A stretch of 64,000 nucleotides of DNA, taken from NCBI RefSeq assembly GCF_016909575.1, contig NZ_JAFBGA010000018.1, forward strand, positions 62,001 to 126,000. The letters run 5' to 3'. This stretch comes from Streptomyces sp. HB132 (GTDB lineage Bacteria; Actinomycetota; Actinomycetes; Streptomycetales; Streptomycetaceae). The notes under the pieces were generated by a model. That model saw only the letters and a program-made list of their open reading frames with translations, was not told where the DNA came from and did not search any database. How positions within the stretch are numbered: position 1 is the first letter of the stretch; each line of letters begins with the position of its first letter. This document shows, piece by piece, positions 17,832 through 25,884 of this stretch. The translations under genes were made by a program, and so were the position numbers.

Positions 17832-18875
17832 TCACGGTGCCAACTGCCGCGGCACGCCGTCCGTCGACTCCCGCACGTCCAGCCGGTGCGGCGCTGTGTG
17901 CACCTCGAACGGCAGTGGCGCCTCCGAGCGGATGCGTGTCGCGAGGCACTTCACGGACAAGGCTGCGATCGCGGCTTTGTCGGGCACCACGGAAGTGAGG
18001 GACGGTGTGCTGTAGAGCGCCTCGTCCGAGCCGTCGATGCTCGCCACCGCGACGTCCCCGGGGATGCTCATACCTGCTTCGTACAGAGCCCGTTGCGCTC
18101 CGGACGCCAACAGATCGCTGAAGCAGAACACCGCATCGGGCCGCACCTCCGCCGGCAGGGAGGCGAGCGCGCGGGTGGCCAGCAGGCCGTTGCGCCGGTC
18201 GAACTCCCGCACCGGAGGGGCCAGCCGGGGATCGAACATCAACCCGGCGTCGTGCAGAGCCTGTTGGAACCCCTCAAGCCGCTGCCGACTGGTCGCGGAC
18301 GCCTGTGGGTCCACACCCACCGCAGCGATCCGGGTCCGTCCGAGGCCGGCCAGGTGCGCGGTCGCCTCACGGGCCGCCGCGACATTGTCGATCAGGACAT
18401 GATCCGCCACGACCTGGTCACCCACGTAGCTGCGTTCCCCGAGCAGCACCAGGGGGAACTCGCTTGCGACAGGCGCCAGTTCACCACGCGACACGTGCAA
18501 CGGCGAGAGGATCACCCCGTCGAGGAGCGCGGCGCCCACCCCCGTCGCCAGGCGCAACTCCTCCGTCGCGTCCCCCATCGTCTCCTCGATCAGGACCGTC
18601 AGGTCCAGCGCCGCGGCCTCCGCCCTGACGTGGTGGGCGAGCTCCGAGAAGTAGGGCGTGGCCAGATCCGGGACGGCGAGACCGATCAGACCGCTGCGCC
18701 CCGTGCGAAGGCGGCGCGCCGAGGGGTTCGGGCGGTAGCCGAGGTCGCCCACGGCGCGCATCACACGTTCCCGGGTCGCTTCGGAGACCCGGGGGGCACC
18801 TCGTACAACGTTGGACACAGTCTTGATCGACACCCCTGCGCGATCTGCCACGTCCTTGAGCGTCACCGCTGCCAC
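17832..18875 (-). CDS. LacI-family transcriptional repressor
   Basis: 347 aa from GTG 18875 with GAGGGGG upstream. The N-terminal HTH (LKDVADRAGVSIKTVSNVVRG) and hinge (LGYRPNPSARRLRTGRSGLIG) are intact. A periplasmic-binding-like effector domain covers about residues 65-340. It is divergent from the Gfo/Idh-to-GH2 sugar operon, with a perfect 14-bp palindrome in the gap, so it is very probably that operon's repressor and is relieved by the imported sugar or a metabolite. Effector unknown. Confidence 0.93.
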   Translation of the reverse strand: MAAVTLKDVADRAGVSIKTVSNVVRGAPRVSEATRERVMRAVGDLGYRPNPSARRLRTGRSGLIGLAVPDLATPYFSELAHHVRAEAAALDLTVLIEETMGDATEELRLATGVGAALLDGVILSPLHVSRGELAPVASEFPLVLLGERSYVGDQVVADHVLIDNVAAAREATAHLAGLGRTRIAAVGVDPQASATSRQRLEGFQQALHDAGLMFDPRLAPPVREFDRRNGLLATRALASLPAEVRPDAVFCFSDLLASGAQRALYEAGMSIPGDVAVASIDGSDEALYSTPSLTSVVPDKAAIAALSVKCLATRIRSEAPLPFEVHTAPHRLDVRESTDGVPRQLAP

Positions 18876-18994
18876 AGGCCGGCCCCCTCTTCGTCGTCAT
18901 CAGGATTATGCACGCGCAGGTGCGGGGTGTCAGCGCCGGGACCGTTCCTCGAATCCATCTCGTACGAAGGGTTGACCCCGGAGACTCACGGCGG

Positions 18995-19008
18995 TTACAA
19001 CGTTGTAA
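18995..19008. promoter_or_regulatory. Palindromic operator TTACAACGTTGTAA for the LacI-type repressor
   Basis: A perfect 14-bp palindrome with central CG, the classic LacI/GalR operator form, in the 297-bp gap between the divergent repressor and sugar operon. It is AT-rich in a GC-rich context. It lies 165 bp before the first operon ATG, so the transcript probably has a long leader. Confidence 0.8.
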
Positions 19009-19172
19009 TGAATCACCGGCGACCGTGCCGGCAGCAGAGTCCGGGCGGTACCGCCGCACGTCTGCGGGCCGAGACCGGCCGTCCGCACAGGGGTCCTGTC
19101 CGGGGCCTGGCCCGTCGCGGCGGGCCCGCCGGCCCGGAGCGCTCCACCCGCCTGCCTCACGAGAGGGTCTGT

Positions 19173-20321
19173 ATGTCTCCGCATCGTTCGAGCGCCCCGC
19201 TGCGCACCGCCGTGGTCGGCACGGGAGGGATAGCGCGTTCCAGCCACCTGCCCGCACTTCAGGCCCTGGCCGCGGAGGGCGAGGTGGAGGTCGTCGCCGC
19301 GGTGGACGTGGACGCGAACGCCGTCCGATCACTCGCGGACGAGGCCGGAATCCCGTATGCCGGGACAGACCTCGACGCGATGCTCGCCGAAGTACGCCCG
19401 GACCTCGTGGTCCTGTGCACGCCGCCCGCAGTGCACCGGGCGCAGTCCGTGGCGGCGCTCAGGGCCGGAGCCTGGGTGTGGTGCGAGAAGCCGCCGTGTC
19501 CTTCGCTCGCCGATTTCGACGCGATCGAGGCGGCGGAGAAGGGCGGTGACACGGAGCCGTACGCGTCCATCGTCTTCCAGCACCGCTTCGGTTCCGGCGC
19601 CCGCCACGTCCGCGGGCTGCTGCGCGATGGTGCGTTCGGCCGGCCGCTCGTGGCGCACTGCCAGACCACCTGGTACCGCGACACGGCGTACTACGCGGTC
19701 CCGTGGCGCGGTCGTTGGGCGACCGAGGGCGGCGGCCCCGCCATGGGCCACGGCATCCATCAGACCGACCTGCTGCTCGACCTGATGGGCCCGTGGACCG
19801 AGGTGCGCGGCATGGCGGCCCGGCTCGTGCACGACGTGGAGACGGAGGACGTGTCCACCGCCCAGGTCCGCTTCGAGGGGGGAGCCGTCGCCACCGTCGT
19901 CAACAGCGTCCTCAGCCCCGACGAGGTCAGCCGGATCCGTATCGACTGCGAGAGGGCCACGATCGAGCTCACCCATCTGTACGGCTACCGCAACGCGGAC
20001 TGGCGCATCACCCCGGCGCCCGGCGTCCCCGAGGAGACCGCGGCGGCCTGGCGGGACTTCGGCACGGACCGGCCCAGCTCCCACCTGGCCCAGCTACGCG
20101 CCCTGGTGGCCGACATCCGTGACGGGCGGCGCCACCCCACCAGCGGCGCCGGCGGCAGGCAGACGCTCGAGTTCATCACCGCCCTCTACAAGTCGGCGTT
20201 CACCGACACGGCCGTACGCGCGGGCGACATCGGTCCCGGTGATCCCTACTACACCGAGCTGCACGGCGGCGCCCCGGGCTGGGCACCTGTCATCACCCGC
20301 AAGGAAGAGGACCACGCATGA
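19173..20321 (+). CDS. Gfo/Idh/MocA-family oxidoreductase
   Basis: 382 aa from ATG 19173 with GAGAGGG upstream; the longer open frame upstream is chance. The Rossmann motif VVGTGGIARSSHL lies at about residues 15-27, and CEKPPCPSLADF is the family's EKP motif (catalytic Lys). The C-terminal domain includes MGHGIHQTDLLLDLMG with the usual active-site His. These enzymes oxidise or reduce sugars and cyclitols with NAD(P). First gene of the operon; it overlaps the next by 4 nt. Confidence 0.92.
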   Translation: MSPHRSSAPLRTAVVGTGGIARSSHLPALQALAAEGEVEVVAAVDVDANAVRSLADEAGIPYAGTDLDAMLAEVRPDLVVLCTPPAVHRAQSVAALRAGAWVWCEKPPCPSLADFDAIEAAEKGGDTEPYASIVFQHRFGSGARHVRGLLRDGAFGRPLVAHCQTTWYRDTAYYAVPWRGRWATEGGGPAMGHGIHQTDLLLDLMGPWTEVRGMAARLVHDVETEDVSTAQVRFEGGAVATVVNSVLSPDEVSRIRIDCERATIELTHLYGYRNADWRITPAPGVPEETAAAWRDFGTDRPSSHLAQLRALVADIRDGRRHPTSGAGGRQTLEFITALYKSAFTDTAVRAGDIGPGDPYYTELHGGAPGWAPVITRKEEDHA

Positions 20322-21241
20322 CGCTCTCGTTGAACCACGCCCACGGTGACCGGATCACCGTGGCCCATGAGGCGACCGGAACCGAACTCTTCGCCTACGT
20401 GTACCGTCCCGAGGCCGCGTGGGAGGCGCCCAAGCCATATCTGCACCCGATCAGGACCCTCTCCGGCGGACTCGTCACCGACTACCGCCCCAACGACCAC
20501 CGTTGGCACAAAGGACTGCAGCTGACGGCTTCCCACCTGTCGGGGCAGAACCTGTGGGGCGGCAACACGTACGTGCACGGCGAGGGGTACCTCGCACTGC
20601 CGGAGAAGATCGGCTCGATGGCCCATGTGGCCTTCGGCGAGGTCAGCGCCGTCGGCGACCGGGCCGTCATCGCCGAGCAGCTGACCTGGCACCCGCACGG
20701 CGGCGAACTGTGGGCCGAGGAGGAACGCCGCATCGAGGTGTGCGACGTCGACCCGGAGGCCGGCAGCTGGACGCTCGGCTGGACCTCGACGCTGACCAAC
20801 CGGCGTGCCGAACCCCTGCGTTTCGGCAGTCCCACCACTCACGGCCGACCCGCGGCCGGATACACGGGCCTCTTCTGGCGCGGCCCCCGCGCCTTCCGCG
20901 ACGGCACGGTGTTCACCGGCGATTCGAACGGCGAGGACCTCATGGGAGGCCAGGCCCCCTGGCTGGCGTACGTCGGTGAGCACGACGGGCGGGACGGTCA
21001 CGCCACGGTCGTCTTCGAGCACTCCCCGGCCAACGACCACACGGGCGAGAAGGGGACCCACCCGGCCCACTGGTTCGTCCGCAGCGACCCCTTCGCCGCC
21101 GTGGCGCCTTCCTGGGCGTTCCACGAGGAGATGGTCCTCGCCCCCGGCGACACACTCCACCGGAGCTACCGCGTACTCGTCGCCGACGGTGCCTGGGACC
21201 GAGAACAGGTCGCGGCACACCTGGAGTCACGCACATGGTGA
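20318..21241 (+). CDS. PmoA-like (DUF6807) family protein
   Basis: 307 aa, ATGA overlap with the oxidoreductase gene. The protein has the HPIRTLSGGLVTDYRPNDHR-type opening (His-rich, about residues 42-63), then HWFVRSDPFAAVAPSWAFHE. This matches the group named after 'methane oxygenase PmoA', now DUF6807, which is found in sugar-utilisation loci beside Gfo/Idh proteins. No link with methane oxidation. Probably a sugar-processing step; reaction unknown. Confidence 0.82.
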   Translation: MTLSLNHAHGDRITVAHEATGTELFAYVYRPEAAWEAPKPYLHPIRTLSGGLVTDYRPNDHRWHKGLQLTASHLSGQNLWGGNTYVHGEGYLALPEKIGSMAHVAFGEVSAVGDRAVIAEQLTWHPHGGELWAEEERRIEVCDVDPEAGSWTLGWTSTLTNRRAEPLRFGSPTTHGRPAAGYTGLFWRGPRAFRDGTVFTGDSNGEDLMGGQAPWLAYVGEHDGRDGHATVVFEHSPANDHTGEKGTHPAHWFVRSDPFAAVAPSWAFHEEMVLAPGDTLHRSYRVLVADGAWDREQVAAHLESRTW

Positions 21242-21963
21242 GCGCGACCTACGACGGGTTCCCGGCAGCGGTCGGAGTGTCACGGCTGAGCGTCTACGAC
21301 TGGCCCACGGTCGAGGGCCTGCCCGGTGGCGGCACCCCGCACCTCCACCTCACCTGCAGCGAGGGGTACGTGGTGACGGCCGGCCGGGGCTCCGTGCAGA
21401 CCCTCACCACCTCCGGCTACCGGGAGACACCCCTGGAGGCGGGCACCGTGGCCTGGTTCACGCCCGGCACGATCCACCGCCTGGTCAACGAAGGCGGTCT
21501 GGAGATCGTCGTCGTGATGCAGAACAGCGGTCTGCCGGAGGCGGGTGACGCGGTCCTCACCCTGCCGCAGGACCGTCTCACGGACGCCGAGACGTACGCC
21601 GACGCGATCCGCATCCCCACCGACGTCCCCGAGGCCGAACAGGCGGACATCGCCCGCGCTCGCCGCGACCTGGCGACACACCGCTTCCTGGAGCTTCGTG
21701 AAGCCACGGAGGCGGGCGATCCGGAACCGCTCGCGGCGTTCCAGCGGGCGGCCGCCGCACTGGTGCGGCCCCGTCTCGACGAGTGGGAGCAGCGCTGGCG
21801 GGACGGCGCCCACGCCGCCGCGACGGCGACCGGGGAGCAGTTCGGCGCCCTGCGCGGTGCGGACGGGCGGCACCTGACCGAGGCGCGGGTCGCCTCGACC
21901 GGCCCCACGGCACGCGGACGCTTCGGCATGTGCGGACGCCTGAACGTCTACCCGGGTATCTGA
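21235..21963 (+). CDS. Cupin-domain protein
   Basis: 242 aa; its ATG lies 7 bases inside the preceding gene. Residues ~30-100 form one cupin (PHLHLTCSEGYVV, then GTVAWFTPGTIHRLVNEGG), with three His and one Glu placed as metal ligands. The C-terminal ~130 residues are helical and of unknown role. Likely a sugar isomerase/epimerase or sensor of the locus. A strong stem-loop follows the stop. Confidence 0.82.
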   Translation: MVSATYDGFPAAVGVSRLSVYDWPTVEGLPGGGTPHLHLTCSEGYVVTAGRGSVQTLTTSGYRETPLEAGTVAWFTPGTIHRLVNEGGLEIVVVMQNSGLPEAGDAVLTLPQDRLTDAETYADAIRIPTDVPEAEQADIARARRDLATHRFLELREATEAGDPEPLAAFQRAAAALVRPRLDEWEQRWRDGAHAAATATGEQFGALRGADGRHLTEARVASTGPTARGRFGMCGRLNVYPGI

Positions 21964-21983
21964 CGGCAGTCAGCCGCCCGCGT

Positions 21984-22016
21984 CGCAGGGCCCCGACCCC
22001 GCGCCGGGGCCCTGCG
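21984..22016 (+). terminator. Stem-loop within the sugar operon (partial terminator/stabiliser)
   Basis: 12-bp perfect stem: 21984-21995 (CGCAGGGCCCCG) pairs with 22005-22016, 9-base loop. It sits between the cupin gene and the solute-binding-protein gene. It may reduce read-through or protect the upstream message, or separate two transcripts. Confidence 0.6.
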
Positions 22017-22066
22017 CTCCTCCCTCCCCTCCCTCCACCCACGTCCTGTTCCTGGAAGGCTCCTCC

Positions 22067-23404
22067 ATGCCCGAGCCCCGAAACGGCCGGCGCCGACACC
22101 CGAGCCGCCGGGCCGTCCTGGCCGCGGCCGGCATCGGTCTCAGTACGGCACTGACGGCCACGCTCACCGCGTGTTCCGCCGAGAGCGGCGGCACATCCCG
22201 AGGAATCACCCTCACGTTCTCCTGGTGGGGCAACGACGACCGAGCCGAACGCACCCAGCGGGCCGTGCGGCTCTTCGAGGAGGAACACCCAGGCGTCACC
22301 GTCCGCACCTCCAACGGGGACTTCGGCTCGTACATGCAGAAGCTGGCCACCCAGGCCGCGGGAGGCGGCATCCCGGACCTGGCCCAGCTCGACTACCGCC
22401 AGGTCTCCCAGTACGCGGGAGGCGGGGCGCTCCTGCCCCTGGGCGAGGCCATCCGGGACAGGACGATCCGGACCTCCGAGGTGGACGCCGACTTCCTGCG
22501 CACGGGCACGTACGAGGGTAAGCAGTACGCCCTGCCCATGGGCCGGGGCATCACCGGATACGCCTACGACTCCGCCGTCTACAAGCAGGCAGGGATCCCC
22601 GCGCCGCGCCCCGGCTGGACCTGGCAGGAGTGGGCGCAGGCCAACAGGCGGGTCGCCGCCCTGGGGCTGAGGGCCCCCGACGGGCGCCGTGTCGTCGGCG
22701 CCAACGACGGCGGGGTCAACGAGGACGTGTTCGAGAACTGGCTGCGCAGCCGCGGCGGGCAGCTGTACGCCGACCAGAACAGGCTCGGGTTCACCGAGGA
22801 CGACCTCACCGAGTTCTGGACGTTCTGCGACGAGCTGCGCAGGGAAGGCGCCGTCGCGGAGGCCAAGGACACCGTGCAGGCCAGCAGCACCGAGACGAGC
22901 CCCATCGGACGAGGACTCGCGGCGGCCGACTACACCTGGGACGCACCGTTCCCCGGCTACACGGCTCTCCTCGGTGACGACATCCGCTTCGCTCCGGTCC
23001 CCACGACCGACGGCCACGCGGGCCAGTACTTCAAGCCCTCCATGCTCCTCGGCGTCGGAGCCCACAGCGAACACCCGAAGGAGGCAGCCCAGTTGGCCGA
23101 CTTTCTGCTCAACGACCGGCGGGCCGGCGACATCCTCGGCTTCACCCGGTCCACTCCGCCCAACCGTGTGATCGCCGACCGGGTCGCGAAGACCCTGCAA
23201 GGCCCGGAGCTGGAGATCTACCGGTACGCGCAGACGATGGAGAAGCACGGCCTGGACGCCCCGCCGACCGCACCGCCGCGAGGCGACGTCGCCGTCCAGA
23301 CCGCCTTCACCCGCCAGTACCAGCGCGTGGCGTACGGCCTCGCCACCCCGCGCGAGGCCGCGCGTGAACTCATCGACGAGGCCGTCCGGGAGCTGAGGTC
23401 ATGA
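22067..23404 (+). CDS. Sugar ABC transporter substrate-binding lipoprotein
   Basis: 445 aa. The N-terminus has twin arginines (HPSRRAVLAAAGIG) and a lipobox LTAC near residue 35, so it is a Tat- or Sec-exported lipoprotein. The MalE-like fold is clear from ITLTFSWWGNDDRAERTQRA. Such proteins capture oligosaccharides at the cell surface for the downstream permeases. It overlaps the MalF-type gene by 4 nt. No ATPase gene is present; Streptomyces sugar importers share the global MsiK ATPase. Confidence 0.93.
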   Translation: MPEPRNGRRRHPSRRAVLAAAGIGLSTALTATLTACSAESGGTSRGITLTFSWWGNDDRAERTQRAVRLFEEEHPGVTVRTSNGDFGSYMQKLATQAAGGGIPDLAQLDYRQVSQYAGGGALLPLGEAIRDRTIRTSEVDADFLRTGTYEGKQYALPMGRGITGYAYDSAVYKQAGIPAPRPGWTWQEWAQANRRVAALGLRAPDGRRVVGANDGGVNEDVFENWLRSRGGQLYADQNRLGFTEDDLTEFWTFCDELRREGAVAEAKDTVQASSTETSPIGRGLAAADYTWDAPFPGYTALLGDDIRFAPVPTTDGHAGQYFKPSMLLGVGAHSEHPKEAAQLADFLLNDRRAGDILGFTRSTPPNRVIADRVAKTLQGPELEIYRYAQTMEKHGLDAPPTAPPRGDVAVQTAFTRQYQRVAYGLATPREAARELIDEAVRELRS

Positions 23405-24369
23405 GCGCAGTACCGACCAGGGCACCCGCGTCCAACGACCGGACAGAGGCCCCGAAACTCCCCGACGAGCGACGCCGCCGGGTACGTGAGAAGCAGTGGC
23501 CCGCCTACGCGTTCCTCTCACCGTGGATGATCGGCGCGGGTGTCCTGACCCTCGTGCCCATGGCGGTCTCGCTGTACCTGTCGTTCACCGACTACAACCT
23601 CTTCGACCCGCCGCAGTGGGTGGGCCTGCGCAACTACACCGAGATGCTCACCGCGGACCCCCGATACTGGCGTTCGGTGGGGACCACCCTGCTCTACGTC
23701 GTGGTGGCCGTCCCACTCAAGCTGGCCTTCGCCCTCGGTGTGGCCATGCTCCTGAAGAACCTCGGCCGGGGCCGGGCCTTCTACCGCTCCGCGTTCTACG
23801 CGCCCTCCCTTCTCGGGGCGAGCATGTCCATCGCCCTGGTGTGGAAGGCCCTCTTCAACGACGGCGGCTCGGTCGACGGCATCCTGGGCGCGATCGGCAT
23901 CGACGCCGGTGGCTGGGTCGGCAACCCCGACCTCGCCGTGTACGCCGTCGTCCTGCTCACCGTCTGGCAGTTCGGCGCTCCCATGGTGATCTTCCTGGCG
24001 GGGCTGCAGCAGATATCGCCCGACCTCTACGAGGCGGCGGCACTCGACGGCGCCGGCCGATGGCGGCAGTTCGTGTCCATCACGGTGCCCATGCTGTCCC
24101 CGGTCGTCTTCTTCAACCTGGTGCTCGAGACCATCCAGTCCTTCCAGGTCTTCACCCCGGCCTTCGCGATCAGCGGCGGCAACGGCGGCCCCGCCGACTC
24201 CACCATGTTCTACACGCTGTACCTGTACGAGCGAGGCTTCACCGCCTCCCACATGGGCTACGCATCGGCCATGGCCTGGCTGCTTCTCATCGCCATCGGC
24301 CTGGTCACCCTGATCCTGTTCCGGACCTCCCGGTCCTGGGTCTTCTACGCGGACGAGGAGGGACGATGA
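23401..24369 (+). CDS. Sugar ABC transporter permease (MalF type)
   Basis: 322 aa with about six membrane helices. The first is at residues ~38-60 (YAFLSPWMIGAGVLTLVPMA). The EAA loop EAAALDGAGRWRQFVSITVP (about 211-230) contacts the ATPase. ATGA overlaps on both sides place it firmly in the operon, and it pairs with the MalG-type permease. Confidence 0.93.
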   Translation: MSAVPTRAPASNDRTEAPKLPDERRRRVREKQWPAYAFLSPWMIGAGVLTLVPMAVSLYLSFTDYNLFDPPQWVGLRNYTEMLTADPRYWRSVGTTLLYVVVAVPLKLAFALGVAMLLKNLGRGRAFYRSAFYAPSLLGASMSIALVWKALFNDGGSVDGILGAIGIDAGGWVGNPDLAVYAVVLLTVWQFGAPMVIFLAGLQQISPDLYEAAALDGAGRWRQFVSITVPMLSPVVFFNLVLETIQSFQVFTPAFAISGGNGGPADSTMFYTLYLYERGFTASHMGYASAMAWLLLIAIGLVTLILFRTSRSWVFYADEEGR

Positions 24370-25202
24370 ACATCGCCACGAAGCGGTGGCTGCCGCACAC
24401 GGCCGCGGCCGTGAGCCTCCTCCTCCTGCTGTATCCGCTGGCCTGGCTGCTCGCCACCTCACTCAAGCCCGCCGACGAAGTGGTGACCAGCCTCGATCTG
24501 TGGCCGAGCCACCTGGAGTGGTCGAACTACACGACCGCCCTCGAGGGGGTGTCGGGTGTCACCGTCAGCAGACTCCTCGGCAACACCCTGCTGATCGCGG
24601 GGGGCGCGGTCCTCGGCAACGTCCTGTCCTGTTCACTGGCCGCCTACGCCTTCGCCCGGATGCGCTTCCGTATGCGCAAGGTGATGTTCGGGTTCATGGT
24701 GGCGACGCTGATGCTGCCGCACCACGTGGTGCTGATCCCGCAGTACATCGTCTTCAACCAGCTCGGCCTGGTGGACTCGTACTGGCCGCTGATCATGCCC
24801 AAGTTCCTCGCCACCGAGGCGTTCTTCGTCTTCCTCATCGTCCAGTTCATGCGCGGGCTTCCCCGTGAGCTCGAGGAGTCCGCCCGCATCGACGGCTGCG
24901 GTCCCTTCCGCACCTACTGGTCGATCACGCTGCCCCTGAGCCGGCCCGCGCTGATCACCACGGCCATCTTCACGTTCATCTGGACGTGGAACGACTTCTT
25001 CACACAGATGATCTACCTGTTCGCGCCGGAGAAGTTCACCATCACCCTGGCCCTGCGCAGCTTCGTCGACCAGTCCAGCACCTCCGCGTACGGACCGATG
25101 TTCGCCATGTCGGTGATCTCCGTGCTCCCGATCGTGCTGTTCTTCTTCGTGTTCCAGCGCTACCTGGTGCAGGGCATGGCCACCTCCGGGCTGAAGGGCT
25201 GA
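24366..25202 (+). CDS. Sugar ABC transporter permease (MalG type)
   Basis: 278 aa from ATG 24366, overlapping the MalF-type stop. It has six predicted membrane helices, the EAA-loop segment EESARIDGCGPFRTYWSITL (about residues 162-181) and the usual C-terminal FQRYLVQGMATSGLKG. Partner of the preceding permease. Confidence 0.93.
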   Translation: MNIATKRWLPHTAAAVSLLLLLYPLAWLLATSLKPADEVVTSLDLWPSHLEWSNYTTALEGVSGVTVSRLLGNTLLIAGGAVLGNVLSCSLAAYAFARMRFRMRKVMFGFMVATLMLPHHVVLIPQYIVFNQLGLVDSYWPLIMPKFLATEAFFVFLIVQFMRGLPRELEESARIDGCGPFRTYWSITLPLSRPALITTAIFTFIWTWNDFFTQMIYLFAPEKFTITLALRSFVDQSSTSAYGPMFAMSVISVLPIVLFFFVFQRYLVQGMATSGLKG

Positions 25203-25208
25203 GCCGCC

Positions 25209-25823
25209 ATGTCCCACGCGCCCACCGCACCGCACCGCGACCGCCGGGAACCCGGCGAGGTCTTCGGCTCCGGTTTCAGCCTCTTCGCCGACATGCTGGT
25301 CGTCGGACTGCTCACGAGCGTTGCCTGCCTGCCCGTCGTCACGGCTCCGGCCGCGTTCGCCGCAGCATCGGGGACCCTCCGGCAGACCGCGCACGACGGT
25401 CTGCCGGTCGGCCTCGGGGCTTACGCCGGCCGGTTGCGTGCGTGTCTGTCCGTTCGCACGCTGGCCGCCGGACTGCTGATTCCCGTTCTCGTCGTGGTCC
25501 TCGCGGTCGACGCCGCTCTGGTCCGCAGCGAGCTGCCCGGGGCGCCCGTCGTGGCACCCGCACTGGCCCTGCTCGCGCTCTCGGCCGCGGTCGTCGGGCT
25601 GCGCGCCACCGCGATCGCGGCCCCGCACCAGCTGTCCGTACGCGAGGGGCTCGTCCGCTCGGCCGCCGACCCGGGCGGGAGCCTCCTGCTGGCCGCCGCC
25701 GTGCTGCTCGCCGCGCTCCTCGTGTGGTCGATGCCCCTGCTGATACCACTGCTGCCCGGGCCGCTGGCCTTCGCCGCGACGGTGGTGGACCTCCGCTCCA
25801 CCACAGGCAGGGAAGAAGCCTGA
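25209..25823 (+). CDS. DUF624 (YesL-like) membrane protein
   Basis: 204 aa, 6 bp after the permease stop. The N-terminal FSLFADMLVVGLLTSVACLP and VVTAPAAFAAASGTLR match the DUF624 pattern, with four or five membrane helices. YesL-type proteins sit in oligosaccharide (for example rhamnogalacturonan) uptake loci and may help the importer or sense sugar; the function is not established. Confidence 0.78.
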   Translation: MSHAPTAPHRDRREPGEVFGSGFSLFADMLVVGLLTSVACLPVVTAPAAFAAASGTLRQTAHDGLPVGLGAYAGRLRACLSVRTLAAGLLIPVLVVVLAVDAALVRSELPGAPVVAPALALLALSAAVVGLRATAIAAPHQLSVREGLVRSAADPGGSLLLAAAVLLAALLVWSMPLLIPLLPGPLAFAATVVDLRSTTGREEA

Positions 25824-25884
25824 CCGGCCGCGGCGACGCCCTCCATCCCCGTGCACGTTTTCCGATCCCTCCCGGAGTTCCCGT

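Noticed and set aside
17754..19172. N-terminal extension of the Gfo/Idh oxidoreductase through the LacI gene
   Set aside because: That stretch is antisense to the LacI-type gene and crosses the operator; the real start at 19173 has a ribosome site and a normal Rossmann N-terminus.
20318..21241. Methane monooxygenase subunit (PmoA)
   Set aside because: The family name is misleading: the sequence is a soluble DUF6807 protein within a sugar operon, with no membrane segments.
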